This document shows positions 51,853-59,838 of a stretch of DNA of 64,000 nucleotides, one piece after another; the first letter of the stretch is position 1; each line of letters starts with the position of its first letter. The stretch lies in the NCBI GenBank assembly GCA_017651225.1, contig JAGCDF010000074.1:20074-84073 (forward strand). The letters run 5' to 3'. The notes under the pieces are model-generated. The model did not search any database and was not told the DNA's origin. It saw nothing but the letters and a program-made list of their open reading frames with translations. The stretch comes from Bacteroidales bacterium (GTDB taxonomy: Bacteria > Bacteroidota > Bacteroidia > Bacteroidales > UBA932). The position numbers and the translations under genes were made by a program.

Positions 51853-53507
51853 TTGAACGTCATATACGGGATGGAAACGCCGACGTAACGCGTCCATTCC
51901 TGTTGGGTCAGATTACGCTTGAGTCCCCGCTGCAGCCGCTTCGCCATGTCGTCGGCCGAGGAATTCAGCAGCATGACGTTGCCGGCGGAGGTGCCGATCC
52001 AGACGGATTTCCCGTCGGCGTCGCCGCACACGGCCAGCGTCCAGCCGTCGAAGGAGTAGTCCACGGGGACCAGCCACTCCGTCGGGATCTCGCTGCTGTT
52101 CACCACGCGCTTGCCCACGTGCTCTGTTTCCAGTTCTCCCCGGAAGTCCAGGCCGCTCTCATACAGCAGGTTGTCCATATTCCAGATGTATACGCTCTTG
52201 TCATAACCGCCGGTGACGACGACGGGGTCGAGCATCGTGATGCTCACGCAGCGCGACTTGTGGGCCGCAAGCGTCTCCATCACGCGGTTGTACTTGTTGA
52301 CCGGGTAGACCGTGCCGTCCTTCACACCCAGCAGCAGGCACTCGGTGGACGGATCGAAGCAGGCGGCGGTGACCACGTAGTTCACCAGCGGCGCCTTGGC
52401 CGTGATCCGGCCCGCAGCGTCCATCTCGGCGTACGAACCGTCCGCGTAGAAGAGGCAGATGGTCCCGCCCCGGTCCACGAGCGTCGACAGGGGCTTGTCC
52501 AGGGTCACGCGGCCCGTCAGGGCGCCGTCCGCGTACCAGCCCAGGCTTTGCCGGGCCGCCACGAGCAGGCGGTTCCCGCTCGGCACCAGTTTGAAATAAT
52601 CATCTTCGGGCAGGTCCACGACCTCCAGCTTGCCCTGGAAGTCCAGCACGCAGAGGGGGCCGTTGTGCGACAGGGCGAGAATCTTCCCGTCCCGGACCGT
52701 CACGTCCCGGAAATCATACGCCGTATTGAACAGCAGGGGCTTGGACGTGATCCGGATGCCGGCGTCGGTGCTGCCGGCGCTCAGCCACTCCACCTCGCCG
52801 TAGTTGCTCACGGCCACGCACTGGCCGTTCCGGCCGGGCACCCGGGCGATGGCGTTCACGGCGCCGCCCTCGCGCAGTTTGTAGCGCGGCATGCCGTCGG
52901 TCGCCTGGACCAGGGACTTGAAGGTGTCGGCGTAGTATTCGTTACCGCGGTTGTTCTTGAGGAAATACCAGCTGGCGTAGGCCAGCAGGTCGGCTACTTC
53001 CGGCTCGCCGGCTTCCCGCCGGACCTGGGAGCTCACCGCCAGGCTCCGGGCCTGGGTGCGGCGGTTCAGCGTGTCGGCCACGTTTTTGGCGTGGTTGGCT
53101 TCATCGCGCTGCTCGAGCGCGATTTCCTGCTGCCGTTCGGCATTGGCCCGCTCCCGCTCGGCCACCTCGGCGGCGGCGTTCGCCTTGCTCTCGGCCGCGC
53201 GGGCGGCGCGGCTCTCCATTTCGGCGCGCGCGGCGCTCCGGGTAGCCAGGATGGACTGCTCCTCGGCGCGGTCGCGCTGCTGGTCGGATATGGCTTTCTG
53301 CTGATACGCGATATCCTCCATCTGCTGGCTGACCCGCTTCACGATGGCCGCGTCCTTTTCGGCGGCCACCAGGCGGTCAACCTCTTCCTGCAGGGTGGCC
53401 AGCTCGGTCTGGGACCGCTTGCTGCCCGCGTGGTATGCGATCGCGACCGCACCGGCGAGAACCGCCAGTGCCGTCAGCGCATACAAAAGGAGGGTGCGGC
53501 GTTTCAC
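51849..53507 (-). CDS. Membrane-anchored coiled-coil protein with WD40-like propeller
   Basis: A 552-residue protein. One TM helix lies at about 7-25 and a long Ala/Glu/Arg-rich coiled coil at 30-150. After that comes the segment RSLAVSSQVRREAGEPEVADLLAYAS, known from bacterial WD40 scaffolds, and degenerate propeller blades (about 200-520; VVTGGYDKSVYIWNMD is the clearest). It ends LTQQEWTRYVG, like many WD40-domain signalling proteins. No catalytic domain is present. It probably scaffolds or senses for the kinases. It overlaps the phosphatase gene by 4 bases and the sensor gene by 4 bases. Confidence 0.82.
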   Translation of the reverse strand: MKRRTLLLYALTALAVLAGAVAIAYHAGSKRSQTELATLQEEVDRLVAAEKDAAIVKRVSQQMEDIAYQQKAISDQQRDRAEEQSILATRSAARAEMESRAARAAESKANAAAEVAERERANAERQQEIALEQRDEANHAKNVADTLNRRTQARSLAVSSQVRREAGEPEVADLLAYASWYFLKNNRGNEYYADTFKSLVQATDGMPRYKLREGGAVNAIARVPGRNGQCVAVSNYGEVEWLSAGSTDAGIRITSKPLLFNTAYDFRDVTVRDGKILALSHNGPLCVLDFQGKLEVVDLPEDDYFKLVPSGNRLLVAARQSLGWYADGALTGRVTLDKPLSTLVDRGGTICLFYADGSYAEMDAAGRITAKAPLVNYVVTAACFDPSTECLLLGVKDGTVYPVNKYNRVMETLAAHKSRCVSITMLDPVVVTGGYDKSVYIWNMDNLLYESGLDFRGELETEHVGKRVVNSSEIPTEWLVPVDYSFDGWTLAVCGDADGKSVWIGTSAGNVMLLNSSADDMAKRLQRGLKRNLTQQEWTRYVGVSIPYMTFK

Positions 53508-54667
53508 TTTCTGCGGATTACTAATTGCGTAATATCATCGCTCTGGGGCGCGCCGTCGGCAAACTCCCGGACCTTGCTCAGGACCGTCTCGACGATCTGC
53601 TTGCTGGGAGCGCCCTGCAGCGCGGCCAGCTCCGCCTCCAGGCGGGACTCTCCGAACTGGGCGTGCTCCTTGTTCTCAGCCTCGGTCACGCCGTCCGTGT
53701 ACATCACGAGCGCGTCGCCCGGATTCAGCTGCAGCGACGAGCGCTTGAACTTCATATCCTCCATCACGCCGAGCACCAGGTTGCCGTCGTTCTTCAGCAT
53801 CTCGACCGAACCGTCGGCGTGCAGGATGTAAGGGGGGTTGTGGCCGGCGTTGGTGTAGTCGATCTGGCCGGTCTGCAAATCATAGATGCCGTAGAACACG
53901 GTCACGAACATCGAGCCGACGCTCTCGCCGCACAGGATGTTGTTGACCGTCTCCATGCACTCGTTCGAAGCCAGGTCGCGGATGCCCGTGGCCTTGATGA
54001 GCGTGTGGCTCACCGCCATGAAAATGGCCGCGGGCACGCCCTTGCCGCTCACGTCGGCGATGGCGAACCCGATCCGATGGTCGTCGATCGGGAAGAGATC
54101 GTAGAAGTCGCCGCCTACGTCCTTGGCCGCCTCCATGCTGGCGAAGATGTCCACCGCGCCGGGGTCCGCCACCTTCAGCGTGAACGAGCGCGGCAGGATG
54201 CCCTGCTGGATCTCGCGGGCCACGGAAAGGTCGCTCTGGATGTCCACCAGCTCGGCGTGCTCCTTCTGGGCGCTCTTGATGTACTCGATCTGCTCGATGG
54301 CCTTGTCAATGGTCCGCTGCAGGTCGTCCAGGTCGATCGGCTTGGTGGCGAAATCGAAGGCGCCGCTGTTCATGGCGTGGCGGATGTTGTCCATGTCTCC
54401 GTACGCGCTCACCATGATGCACTTCCTGGACGGGACGCGCATCTCGTTGATTTTGGCCAGAAGCGTCAGTCCGTCCATCTCCGGCATGTTGATGTCGGAC
54501 AGGATGATGGAGATGTCCGGATACTTCAGCAGGAGCTGAAGCGCCTCCAATCCGTTGTGGGCGAAATAAAACTCGTACTCACCCTTTCTGATCTGTCTGC
54601 GGAAGAATTGCGTCAACAACAATTCGAGATCGGTCTCGTCGTCGACACTCAAAATTTTTACGGCCAT
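53504..54667 (-). CDS. Response regulator with PP2C (SpoIIE/RsbU-type) phosphatase output
   Basis: A 387-residue protein. The REC domain covers 1-125, with acidic Asp9-Asp10, phosphoacceptor Asp58 in ILSDINMP and the conserved Lys in TKPID. A coiled linker (130-165) leads to a PP2C-like serine phosphatase with GGDFYDLF, ADVSGKGVPAA, NAGHNPPY, YTDGVTEA and SDDIT. Such proteins dephosphorylate STAS anti-sigma antagonists and thereby free a sigma factor or another partner; no STAS or anti-sigma gene is in this window, so the target is unknown. It is first gene of the operon. Confidence 0.92.
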   Translation of the reverse strand: MAVKILSVDDETDLELLLTQFFRRQIRKGEYEFYFAHNGLEALQLLLKYPDISIILSDINMPEMDGLTLLAKINEMRVPSRKCIMVSAYGDMDNIRHAMNSGAFDFATKPIDLDDLQRTIDKAIEQIEYIKSAQKEHAELVDIQSDLSVAREIQQGILPRSFTLKVADPGAVDIFASMEAAKDVGGDFYDLFPIDDHRIGFAIADVSGKGVPAAIFMAVSHTLIKATGIRDLASNECMETVNNILCGESVGSMFVTVFYGIYDLQTGQIDYTNAGHNPPYILHADGSVEMLKNDGNLVLGVMEDMKFKRSSLQLNPGDALVMYTDGVTEAENKEHAQFGESRLEAELAALQGAPSKQIVETVLSKVREFADGAPQSDDITQLVIRRK

Positions 54668-54691
54668 CGTTCTTATTAATAAATATTCTGC

Positions 54692-54723
54692 GAAATTTAC
54701 GAAAAAAAACGGCGGAAAACAAA
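54692..54723 (-). promoter_or_regulatory. Promoter of the six-gene signalling/NRPS operon
   Basis: On the minus strand TTTG (54720-54723), 20 bases, TAAATTTC (54692-54699), one base off the TAnnTTTG consensus; the 5' UTR is about 20 bases. It is back to back with the promoter of the divergent secreted-protein gene. Confidence 0.5.
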
Positions 54724-54746
54724 CTACCTCTTCCCGTTTTTTTTAC

Positions 54747-54754
54747 TACCTTTG
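54747..54754 (+). promoter_or_regulatory. TAnnTTTG promoter box of the secreted-protein gene
   Basis: TACCTTTG ends 8 bases before the ATG at 54763, so a near-leaderless transcript is predicted. Confidence 0.6.
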
Positions 54755-54762
54755 AGGACGTT

Positions 54763-55977
54763 ATGAAAAAGCTCTTCTTTCTTCTGACAGTGACGGCACT
54801 GGTCGTGTCCGCCCTGTCCGTCGCCCCCGCCCACGGGGCAACTCCTGTCAAAACTCCGGCGCCGGAAAACATCTGGGCCTTCTTCGAAGCGTTGCCCGAC
54901 GCGGGCCTGCCGGAAGACATCAACACGCGCGCCAAGCGCGTAGACTACCACAAGGATTACGAGGATAAGCTCCTCGAGATAGAGGCAGCCCAAGCAGATG
55001 CCACCGAGGAGGGCGAAGAGTACTACGACGATGCTTTGTACCTTCCCCAGATCGAATACTCGATCTTCTGGGACCCCACCGCGCTGGAGCCCTACTGGAT
55101 AAGCCAGGATTACATGGAATCCGAAGGTTCGTTACCGGCCATCACCCTGGCCACGTTCCAGGGATCTGACCCGGACCGGATTTTCGGCATCCTCCGCGTT
55201 CTGGAGCACCGCTACGAAGAGGCTTCCACCGTCAAGGCTACACAATACTACTGGTATTCCGTGTCGAAAAATACGGTGACGCCCACCCAGCTCCCGCTCG
55301 ACGTACCTTATACCGATGAAGAAATCACGGACGACGGTCTGTTCTACTACGGCCAGAACGAGCTCTACTGGGCCATGCGCGACCATCATCTCGACTGGGA
55401 GATTGACCGGGACTGCATCACCCTCACCCTGGAAGGAATCGGCTCCGTGCCGGTCAGCTACAACTGGAACGGGACAAAATTCGTCCGCGACCGCTTCTAC
55501 AGCCCGATGATCATCCACTCCGGCGGCATCGGCAACATCCAGATCGGGGAAAGCACCGTCACATACGGCGTCCACGGCTATGATATAGAATGGATGAATG
55601 TGGACGATGAGTACACCCGCGCCTGGCGCTACATCAAGGAAGGCGAGGAGACGCCGCGCATGATTGTCTACGCCTATGGAACCGGCATCGCGACCACGGA
55701 CGCCATCGATATCTTCTATCCGGGTTACAAGCTCTTAGGCTCCATCCACGCCGGCATGCCGGCCGCAGAGGCCATCGAGGCGATCAAAGACTGGTACAGC
55801 TGGGAGGATCCGGACGCACGCGATCCGTACGTGAGCGCCTTCGACGGCAAGGCCTGGATCTTCACCGGCCGCGACGATCCCTTCATGCTGGCCGTGGACC
55901 TCAAGTACTACAAGAACGAAAAACTGAGCCCGAACGCCGTGATCGAATTCATCCGCGTCGCCCCGGCGGTGGGTTAA
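54763..55977 (+). CDS. Secreted protein of unknown function
   Basis: A 404-residue exported protein I do not recognise. The signal peptide MKKLFFLLTVTALVVSALS ends near PAHGA. The mature part is acidic and rich in Tyr, Asp and Trp, with strand-like alternation (YYWYSVSKNTVT, LYWAMRDHHLDWEI, SYNWNGTKFV) and two acidic segments (EEGEEYYDDAL, TDEEITDDGLF). There is no lipobox, no repeats and no catalytic motif. It diverges from the signalling operon across about 95 bases, so it may be regulated together with it (inference). Confidence 0.75.
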   Translation: MKKLFFLLTVTALVVSALSVAPAHGATPVKTPAPENIWAFFEALPDAGLPEDINTRAKRVDYHKDYEDKLLEIEAAQADATEEGEEYYDDALYLPQIEYSIFWDPTALEPYWISQDYMESEGSLPAITLATFQGSDPDRIFGILRVLEHRYEEASTVKATQYYWYSVSKNTVTPTQLPLDVPYTDEEITDDGLFYYGQNELYWAMRDHHLDWEIDRDCITLTLEGIGSVPVSYNWNGTKFVRDRFYSPMIIHSGGIGNIQIGESTVTYGVHGYDIEWMNVDDEYTRAWRYIKEGEETPRMIVYAYGTGIATTDAIDIFYPGYKLLGSIHAGMPAAEAIEAIKDWYSWEDPDARDPYVSAFDGKAWIFTGRDDPFMLAVDLKYYKNEKLSPNAVIEFIRVAPAVG

Positions 55978-55981
55978 TGAT

Positions 55982-56093
55982 TCTCCGGGTCAGGCCCGGA
56001 ATAACTATAAATAACAAGGATAATTCTAGCGCTCCGAAATTGGAGCGAAGCGACACAGGGGGTCTGGGGGATCAGGCCCCCAGTATTAGAATC
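55982..56093. repeat. Palindrome-rich spacer between secreted-protein gene and recN
   Basis: It contains a REP-like element (TCCGGG 55984-55989 with CCCGGA 55995-56000, loop TCAGG), CGCTCC 56030-56035 with GGAGCG 56042-56047, and CTGGGGG with CCCCCAG near 56063-56082 (loop ATCAGG). TAGCGCTC occurs near 56027 and again near 56095 as a direct repeat. Confidence 0.6.
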
Positions 56094-57758
56094 TTAGCGC
56101 TCTGATAAGAGCGCTTTTGCGTTCTCGACGGCCGCGGGAGTGATGGTAGCGCCGGAAAGCAGGCGCGCGATCTCCATCGTGCGCGCTTCGCCCTGCACCT
56201 CGCGGATGGAGGAAAGGGTGCGGCCGTCGGCCTGGACGGCTTTCTCGACCACGAAGTGGGCGTCGCCCTTGGCGGCCACCTGCGGGAGGTGCGTAATGGA
56301 GAAGACCTGCATGTCGCGCCCCATGGCGCAGATCATGCGGCCCATCTTGTCGGCGACGCTGCCGCTCACGCCCGTATCAATCTCGTCGAAAATGAGGGTC
56401 GGCATGCCCACAAATTTCGCCATCATCTCCTTGAGGCTGAGCATGATGCGCGAGAGCTCGCCGCCGGACGCACACTTGGAGACGTCCTGCGGATCGCGGC
56501 CCGTGGCGGAGAAGAGGTACGCCACGCGGTTGCAGCCCGTGGCGCTCTCCGGGGCGGCCGAGACGGCCACGTCGAAGACGGCGCGGTCGAGCTCCAGGAA
56601 GCGGAGCGACTCCGTGATGGCCGCGGCGAACGACGGGGCGGCCTCGCAACGGGCGGCCGTCAGCTCGGCGCAGACGGCCTGGTAGCGGCCTTCGGCCGCC
56701 TTCAGCTCCTTCTCCAGCGCATGGATGCGGTCCGCCGAGGCCTCGGAGCCGGAAAGGGCTTCGGCGTAGCGCTCCCGCACGGCGATGAGCTCGTCCACGG
56801 TCGCGCACTGGTGTTTCTTCAGCAAAGTGTAGAGCCGCGACATGCGGTCCTCCACGGCCTCCAGCCGCGCCGGTGAGAGGTCTACGCGGGCGTCCAGCGC
56901 CTCCAGTTCGGCGTCGATGTCGTCCAGTTCGATGCGGACGGACTCCAGCCGCTCCTGCAGGCCGGCCACGGCCGGCAGGAACTTCTCGATGGCGGACAGG
57001 CGCCGCGCGGCGTCCTTGAGCGCCGCCGACATGCCGGGGCCCTCCCCTTCCGCGCGCAGCAGCGCGAGGCTGCCGCCGAGGCCTTCCTTAATCTGCTCGG
57101 CGTTCGCGAGGCTCCGCTGCTCCTCCTCCAGGGATTCCAGCTCCCCGGGGACCAGCTTCGCTTCGTCCAGCTGTTTCCACTGGGCTTCGGTGTAGTCGCG
57201 GTCCGCCTGCAGGCGCGCCAGCTGCTCCCGCTCCGCGGCGAGCTGCGCGCGCAGGTCCTGCAGCGTCCGCCACGCCGCCCGGCAGGTCGCCAGGCGTTCG
57301 CCGTTGCCGGCGAAATGGTCTAGCACGGACAGCTGGAAATGCGGATCCGTGAGCAGCAGGCTCTTGTGCTGCGAGTGGATGTCCACGAGGCGGGACGCCA
57401 CATCCTGCAGCAGGCCCACAGGCACGGGACAATCGTTGATGAAGCTGCGCGAGCGGCCCGAGCGGGCCACCACGCGCCGGATCAGCAGGCGGTCGCCGTC
57501 TTCCTCCACGTCCGCTTCGGCAAGCAGCGCGCGGAGCGTTTCGTCCGCCCCGGCGAACTCCGCCTCAACCACGCAGGAGTCCGCCCCCTCCGTGATCACC
57601 GACGCGTCCGCCTTCGCACCCGAAAGCAAAGAAAGGGCGCCGAGTAGGATGGATTTTCCCGCGCCGGTCTGCCCCGTAATGATGACAAGACCCTCTGGGA
57701 ACGTGACGTCCAGAGAGTCTATTAAAATGTAATTCTCAATATGGAGGCTATGCAGCAC
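56094..57758 (-). CDS. recN: DNA repair protein RecN
   Basis: A 554-residue SMC-like ATPase of double-strand-break repair. Walker A GQTGAGKS is at residues 29-36, a coiled-coil middle covers about 150-370, and the C-terminal SGGELSRIMLSLKE signature with the Walker B LIFDEIDTGVSG is complete. It begins at a GTG (57758): MLHSLHIENYILID then matches the family start, and the gene overlaps rpoZ by 11 bases, implying coupled translation. It is last in trxB-bamD-rpoZ-recN. Confidence 0.96.
   Translation of the reverse strand: MLHSLHIENYILIDSLDVTFPEGLVIITGQTGAGKSILLGALSLLSGAKADASVITEGADSCVVEAEFAGADETLRALLAEADVEEDGDRLLIRRVVARSGRSRSFINDCPVPVGLLQDVASRLVDIHSQHKSLLLTDPHFQLSVLDHFAGNGERLATCRAAWRTLQDLRAQLAAEREQLARLQADRDYTEAQWKQLDEAKLVPGELESLEEEQRSLANAEQIKEGLGGSLALLRAEGEGPGMSAALKDAARRLSAIEKFLPAVAGLQERLESVRIELDDIDAELEALDARVDLSPARLEAVEDRMSRLYTLLKKHQCATVDELIAVRERYAEALSGSEASADRIHALEKELKAAEGRYQAVCAELTAARCEAAPSFAAAITESLRFLELDRAVFDVAVSAAPESATGCNRVAYLFSATGRDPQDVSKCASGGELSRIMLSLKEMMAKFVGMPTLIFDEIDTGVSGSVADKMGRMICAMGRDMQVFSITHLPQVAAKGDAHFVVEKAVQADGRTLSSIREVQGEARTMEIARLLSGATITPAAVENAKALLSER
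56096..56115 (-). terminator. Hairpin over the recN stop codon
   Basis: AGCGCTCT (56096-56103) and AGAGCGCT (56108-56115) are perfect 8-bp inverted repeats with a 4-base loop, covering the last codons and part of the TAA. Confidence 0.5.
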
Positions 57759-58068
57759 TGTCTTCCTGGGCTACCCGATAATACAGGTCGCCCTCCTCAA
57801 ACTCGGAAATGGCCACGAGGTCCGGCTTGGGCTGGCGCTCATAGTACTTGGAGATTTCAATCTGCTCCTTGTTCTCGAAGACCTCGTCCATGGTGTCCCG
57901 CTCGCCGCGGAAATCTTCCAGCTTCTTGGCCAGTTCCTTCTTCTCGGCCAGAGCGATCTGGTTGGCGCGCTTGGCGAGGATGACGACAGTCTCATAGATG
58001 TTGCCCGTCGGGGCGGCGAGATCCTTGATGTCCCGCGTGATGGTATTGGTAGGTATTTTCTTTTCCAT
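57748..58068 (-). CDS. rpoZ: RNA polymerase omega subunit (Rpb6/RpoZ type)
   Basis: A 106-residue protein with the Bacteroidota form of omega: PTNTITRDIKDLAAPTGNIYETVVILAKRANQI in two conserved blocks, then EVFENKEQIEISKYYERQPKP. It stabilises the beta' subunit. It sits between bamD and recN as in relatives; a 16-base perfect palindrome lies 10 bases upstream of its ATG. Confidence 0.92.
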   Translation of the reverse strand: MEKKIPTNTITRDIKDLAAPTGNIYETVVILAKRANQIALAEKKELAKKLEDFRGERDTMDEVFENKEQIEISKYYERQPKPDLVAISEFEEGDLYYRVAQEDSAA

Positions 58069-58078
58069 ATCCTTTTTA

Positions 58079-58094
58079 CGGCGAGCGCTCGCCG
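58079..58094. other. 16-base perfect palindrome before rpoZ
   Basis: CGGCGAGCGCTCGCCG lies between the bamD stop and the rpoZ ATG. It could fold as a short intercistronic hairpin or bind a dimeric regulator. Confidence 0.45.
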
Positions 58095-58101
58095 GAAAGT
58101 T

Positions 58102-58899
58102 TCAATTTTTTTCTTTCACTTTTTCATACAGCCCGTCCAGCTCCTTCCGGTAGTGGGATTCGGGGTACTCGCCGATGAAATTGAGGTAGTCGTCCTGGAA
58201 CACCAGGAAGCGCTCCTTCTTCTTCGACGCGACGCTCATGTCGGCGTACTTGTACGAAGCCATCGCGGAGTAATAGAGGATGTCCTCGCGGTAGATGTTG
58301 TCCGCGTCGTCCTTGAGGACGTTCTTCAGCGCCACGCGCGCGGCCTTGTAGTCCTCCATCTTGTAGTACAGCTTCGCGTTCTCGTAGGCCTTGCGGTCCA
58401 GCCGGTCGCCCAGCTCCTGCAGGCGGTGGCGGGCGATGTCGGAATTGGCTCCTTCGGGATGCTCGCGCAGGTACTCGCCGATGGCGGTGATGGCCGTGAG
58501 GGTCGGCGTCTGGTCCAACTCGTAGCGGAGCGTGCTGCGGTAAAGGCAGTCGATGCGCAGGAACTGCGCCGTCTCCGAGAAGGCGCCCGTCGGGAAGTTG
58601 GTCAGGTACGTGTCGAAATTGGTCTCGGCCGTGTAATAATCCTTGAAGGAGTAGTTGCTCAGGCCCAGGTAGTACAGTACCGTGTCGTAGCGCTCGGTGC
58701 CGTTGGTCTGGAGCGTGAGCGACTCGAAGAGCGCGGAGGAACGGGAGTACTTGCCGGCGTTGAAGTAATCGAAGGCGGCCTTGTACTTCAGGTCGACGTC
58801 GCTGCTTTCAAGCACCGTGTCGTACTGCGTCTTACAGGCGGACATCCCGCCCAGCACGAGCAGCAGGGAAAGTGCGAAATAGAGAGAGGATCGTTTCAT
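58102..58899 (-). CDS. bamD: Outer-membrane assembly lipoprotein BamD
   Basis: A 265-residue lipoprotein (lipobox with Cys22 in GMSAC) built of TPR repeats: KYKAAFDYFNAGKYSRSSALFE, YYTAETNFDTYLTNFP and later units. It is the essential partner of BamA, encoded about 20 kb away in the window. It overlaps trxB by 4 bases (ATGA). Length and repeat number fit BamD rather than the shorter CpoB. Confidence 0.92.
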   Translation of the reverse strand: MKRSSLYFALSLLLVLGGMSACKTQYDTVLESSDVDLKYKAAFDYFNAGKYSRSSALFESLTLQTNGTERYDTVLYYLGLSNYSFKDYYTAETNFDTYLTNFPTGAFSETAQFLRIDCLYRSTLRYELDQTPTLTAITAIGEYLREHPEGANSDIARHRLQELGDRLDRKAYENAKLYYKMEDYKAARVALKNVLKDDADNIYREDILYYSAMASYKYADMSVASKKKERFLVFQDDYLNFIGEYPESHYRKELDGLYEKVKEKN

Positions 58900-59816
58900 C
58901 GTTTCAAATATTTTTCGGCATCCAGCGCAGCCCGGCAGCCTGACGCGGCGGCGTTCACCGCCTGGCGGTACACGGGATCCTGCACGTCTCCGGCCGCGAA
59001 CACACCTTCCACGTTGGTGCGGCTGCTGCCGCCGTCCGTGACGATGTACCCGTTGGGATCGGTCGTCACCCAGGGTGCGAAAAGCTCGGACTCGGGATGA
59101 TGGCCAATGGCCAGGAAGAAGCCGTCCACCTGTATATCAAAAACCTCGCCATCCTTGCGGACCAGGCGCGCGCCCGTCACGCCGGAGGCGTCGCCGAGGA
59201 TCTCCTGGGTGTTGCAGTTCCACAGGATCTCGATGTTCGGCGTATTCTTTACGCGCTCCTGCATGGCCACGGAGGCCCGCAGGACGTCGCGGCGCACGAT
59301 CATGTACACCTTGCGGCAGAGCCCCGCGAGGTAGGTCGCCTCCTCGCAGGCGGTGTCGCCGCCGCCCACGACCGCCACGTCCTTCTTGCGGTAGAAGAAG
59401 CCGTCGCAGGTCGCGCAGGCGGACACGCCCAGGCCGCGGAATTTCTCCTCGGACGGAAGGCCGAGGTAGCGGGCCGTGGCGCCGGTGGCGATGATCAGCG
59501 CGTCGGCCTCCAGCTCCGTGGCGCCGTCCACCGTCAGGCGGAACGGACGGACGCCCAGGTCCGCCTTCGTCACCACCCCGCGGCGGATGTCCGCGCCGAG
59601 GTTCACGGCCTGCTCGCGCATGTCAGCCATCAGCTGGTTCGCGTCCACGCCCTTCGGGTAGCCGGGGAAATTCTCCACGACCGTCGTCGTGGTCAGCTGG
59701 CCTCCGGGGACGTTGCCCTCATACAGCACGGGAGCCAGGGCCGCCCGGGAGGCATATATCGCAGCGGTGTAGCCCGCAGGGCCACCGCCGATAATCAAAC
59801 AGTTAATTCTTTCCAT
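58896..59816 (-). CDS. trxB: Thioredoxin reductase
   Basis: A 306-residue flavoprotein that reduces thioredoxin with NADPH. FAD motif IIGGGPAGYTAAIYA at the start, redox Cys134-x2-Cys137 in ACATCDGFF, NADPH fold VAVVGGGDTACEEA and C-terminal VFAAGDVQD. I chose ATG 59816 (MERINCLIIGG), which lies 8 bases after a consensus promoter box; a frame open 26 codons further upstream would begin inside the fur gene. It leads the trxB-bamD-rpoZ-recN transcript. Confidence 0.96.
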   Translation of the reverse strand: MERINCLIIGGGPAGYTAAIYASRAALAPVLYEGNVPGGQLTTTTVVENFPGYPKGVDANQLMADMREQAVNLGADIRRGVVTKADLGVRPFRLTVDGATELEADALIIATGATARYLGLPSEEKFRGLGVSACATCDGFFYRKKDVAVVGGGDTACEEATYLAGLCRKVYMIVRRDVLRASVAMQERVKNTPNIEILWNCNTQEILGDASGVTGARLVRKDGEVFDIQVDGFFLAIGHHPESELFAPWVTTDPNGYIVTDGGSSRTNVEGVFAAGDVQDPVYRQAVNAAASGCRAALDAEKYLKR

Positions 59817-59824
59817 ACAAATTG

Positions 59825-59832
59825 CAAATATA
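59825..59832 (-). promoter_or_regulatory. TAnnTTTG promoter box of trxB
   Basis: TATATTTG on the minus strand, 8 bases before the trxB ATG, so a near-leaderless transcript is predicted. It sits just past the fur stop. Confidence 0.65.
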
Positions 59833-59838
59833 CAAATT

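Noticed and set aside
48481-51888. Plus-strand open frame of 1135 codons opposite the kinase genes
   Set aside because: Antisense shadow without motifs; both kinases on the minus strand have DNGxGx and GxGLxxS motifs.
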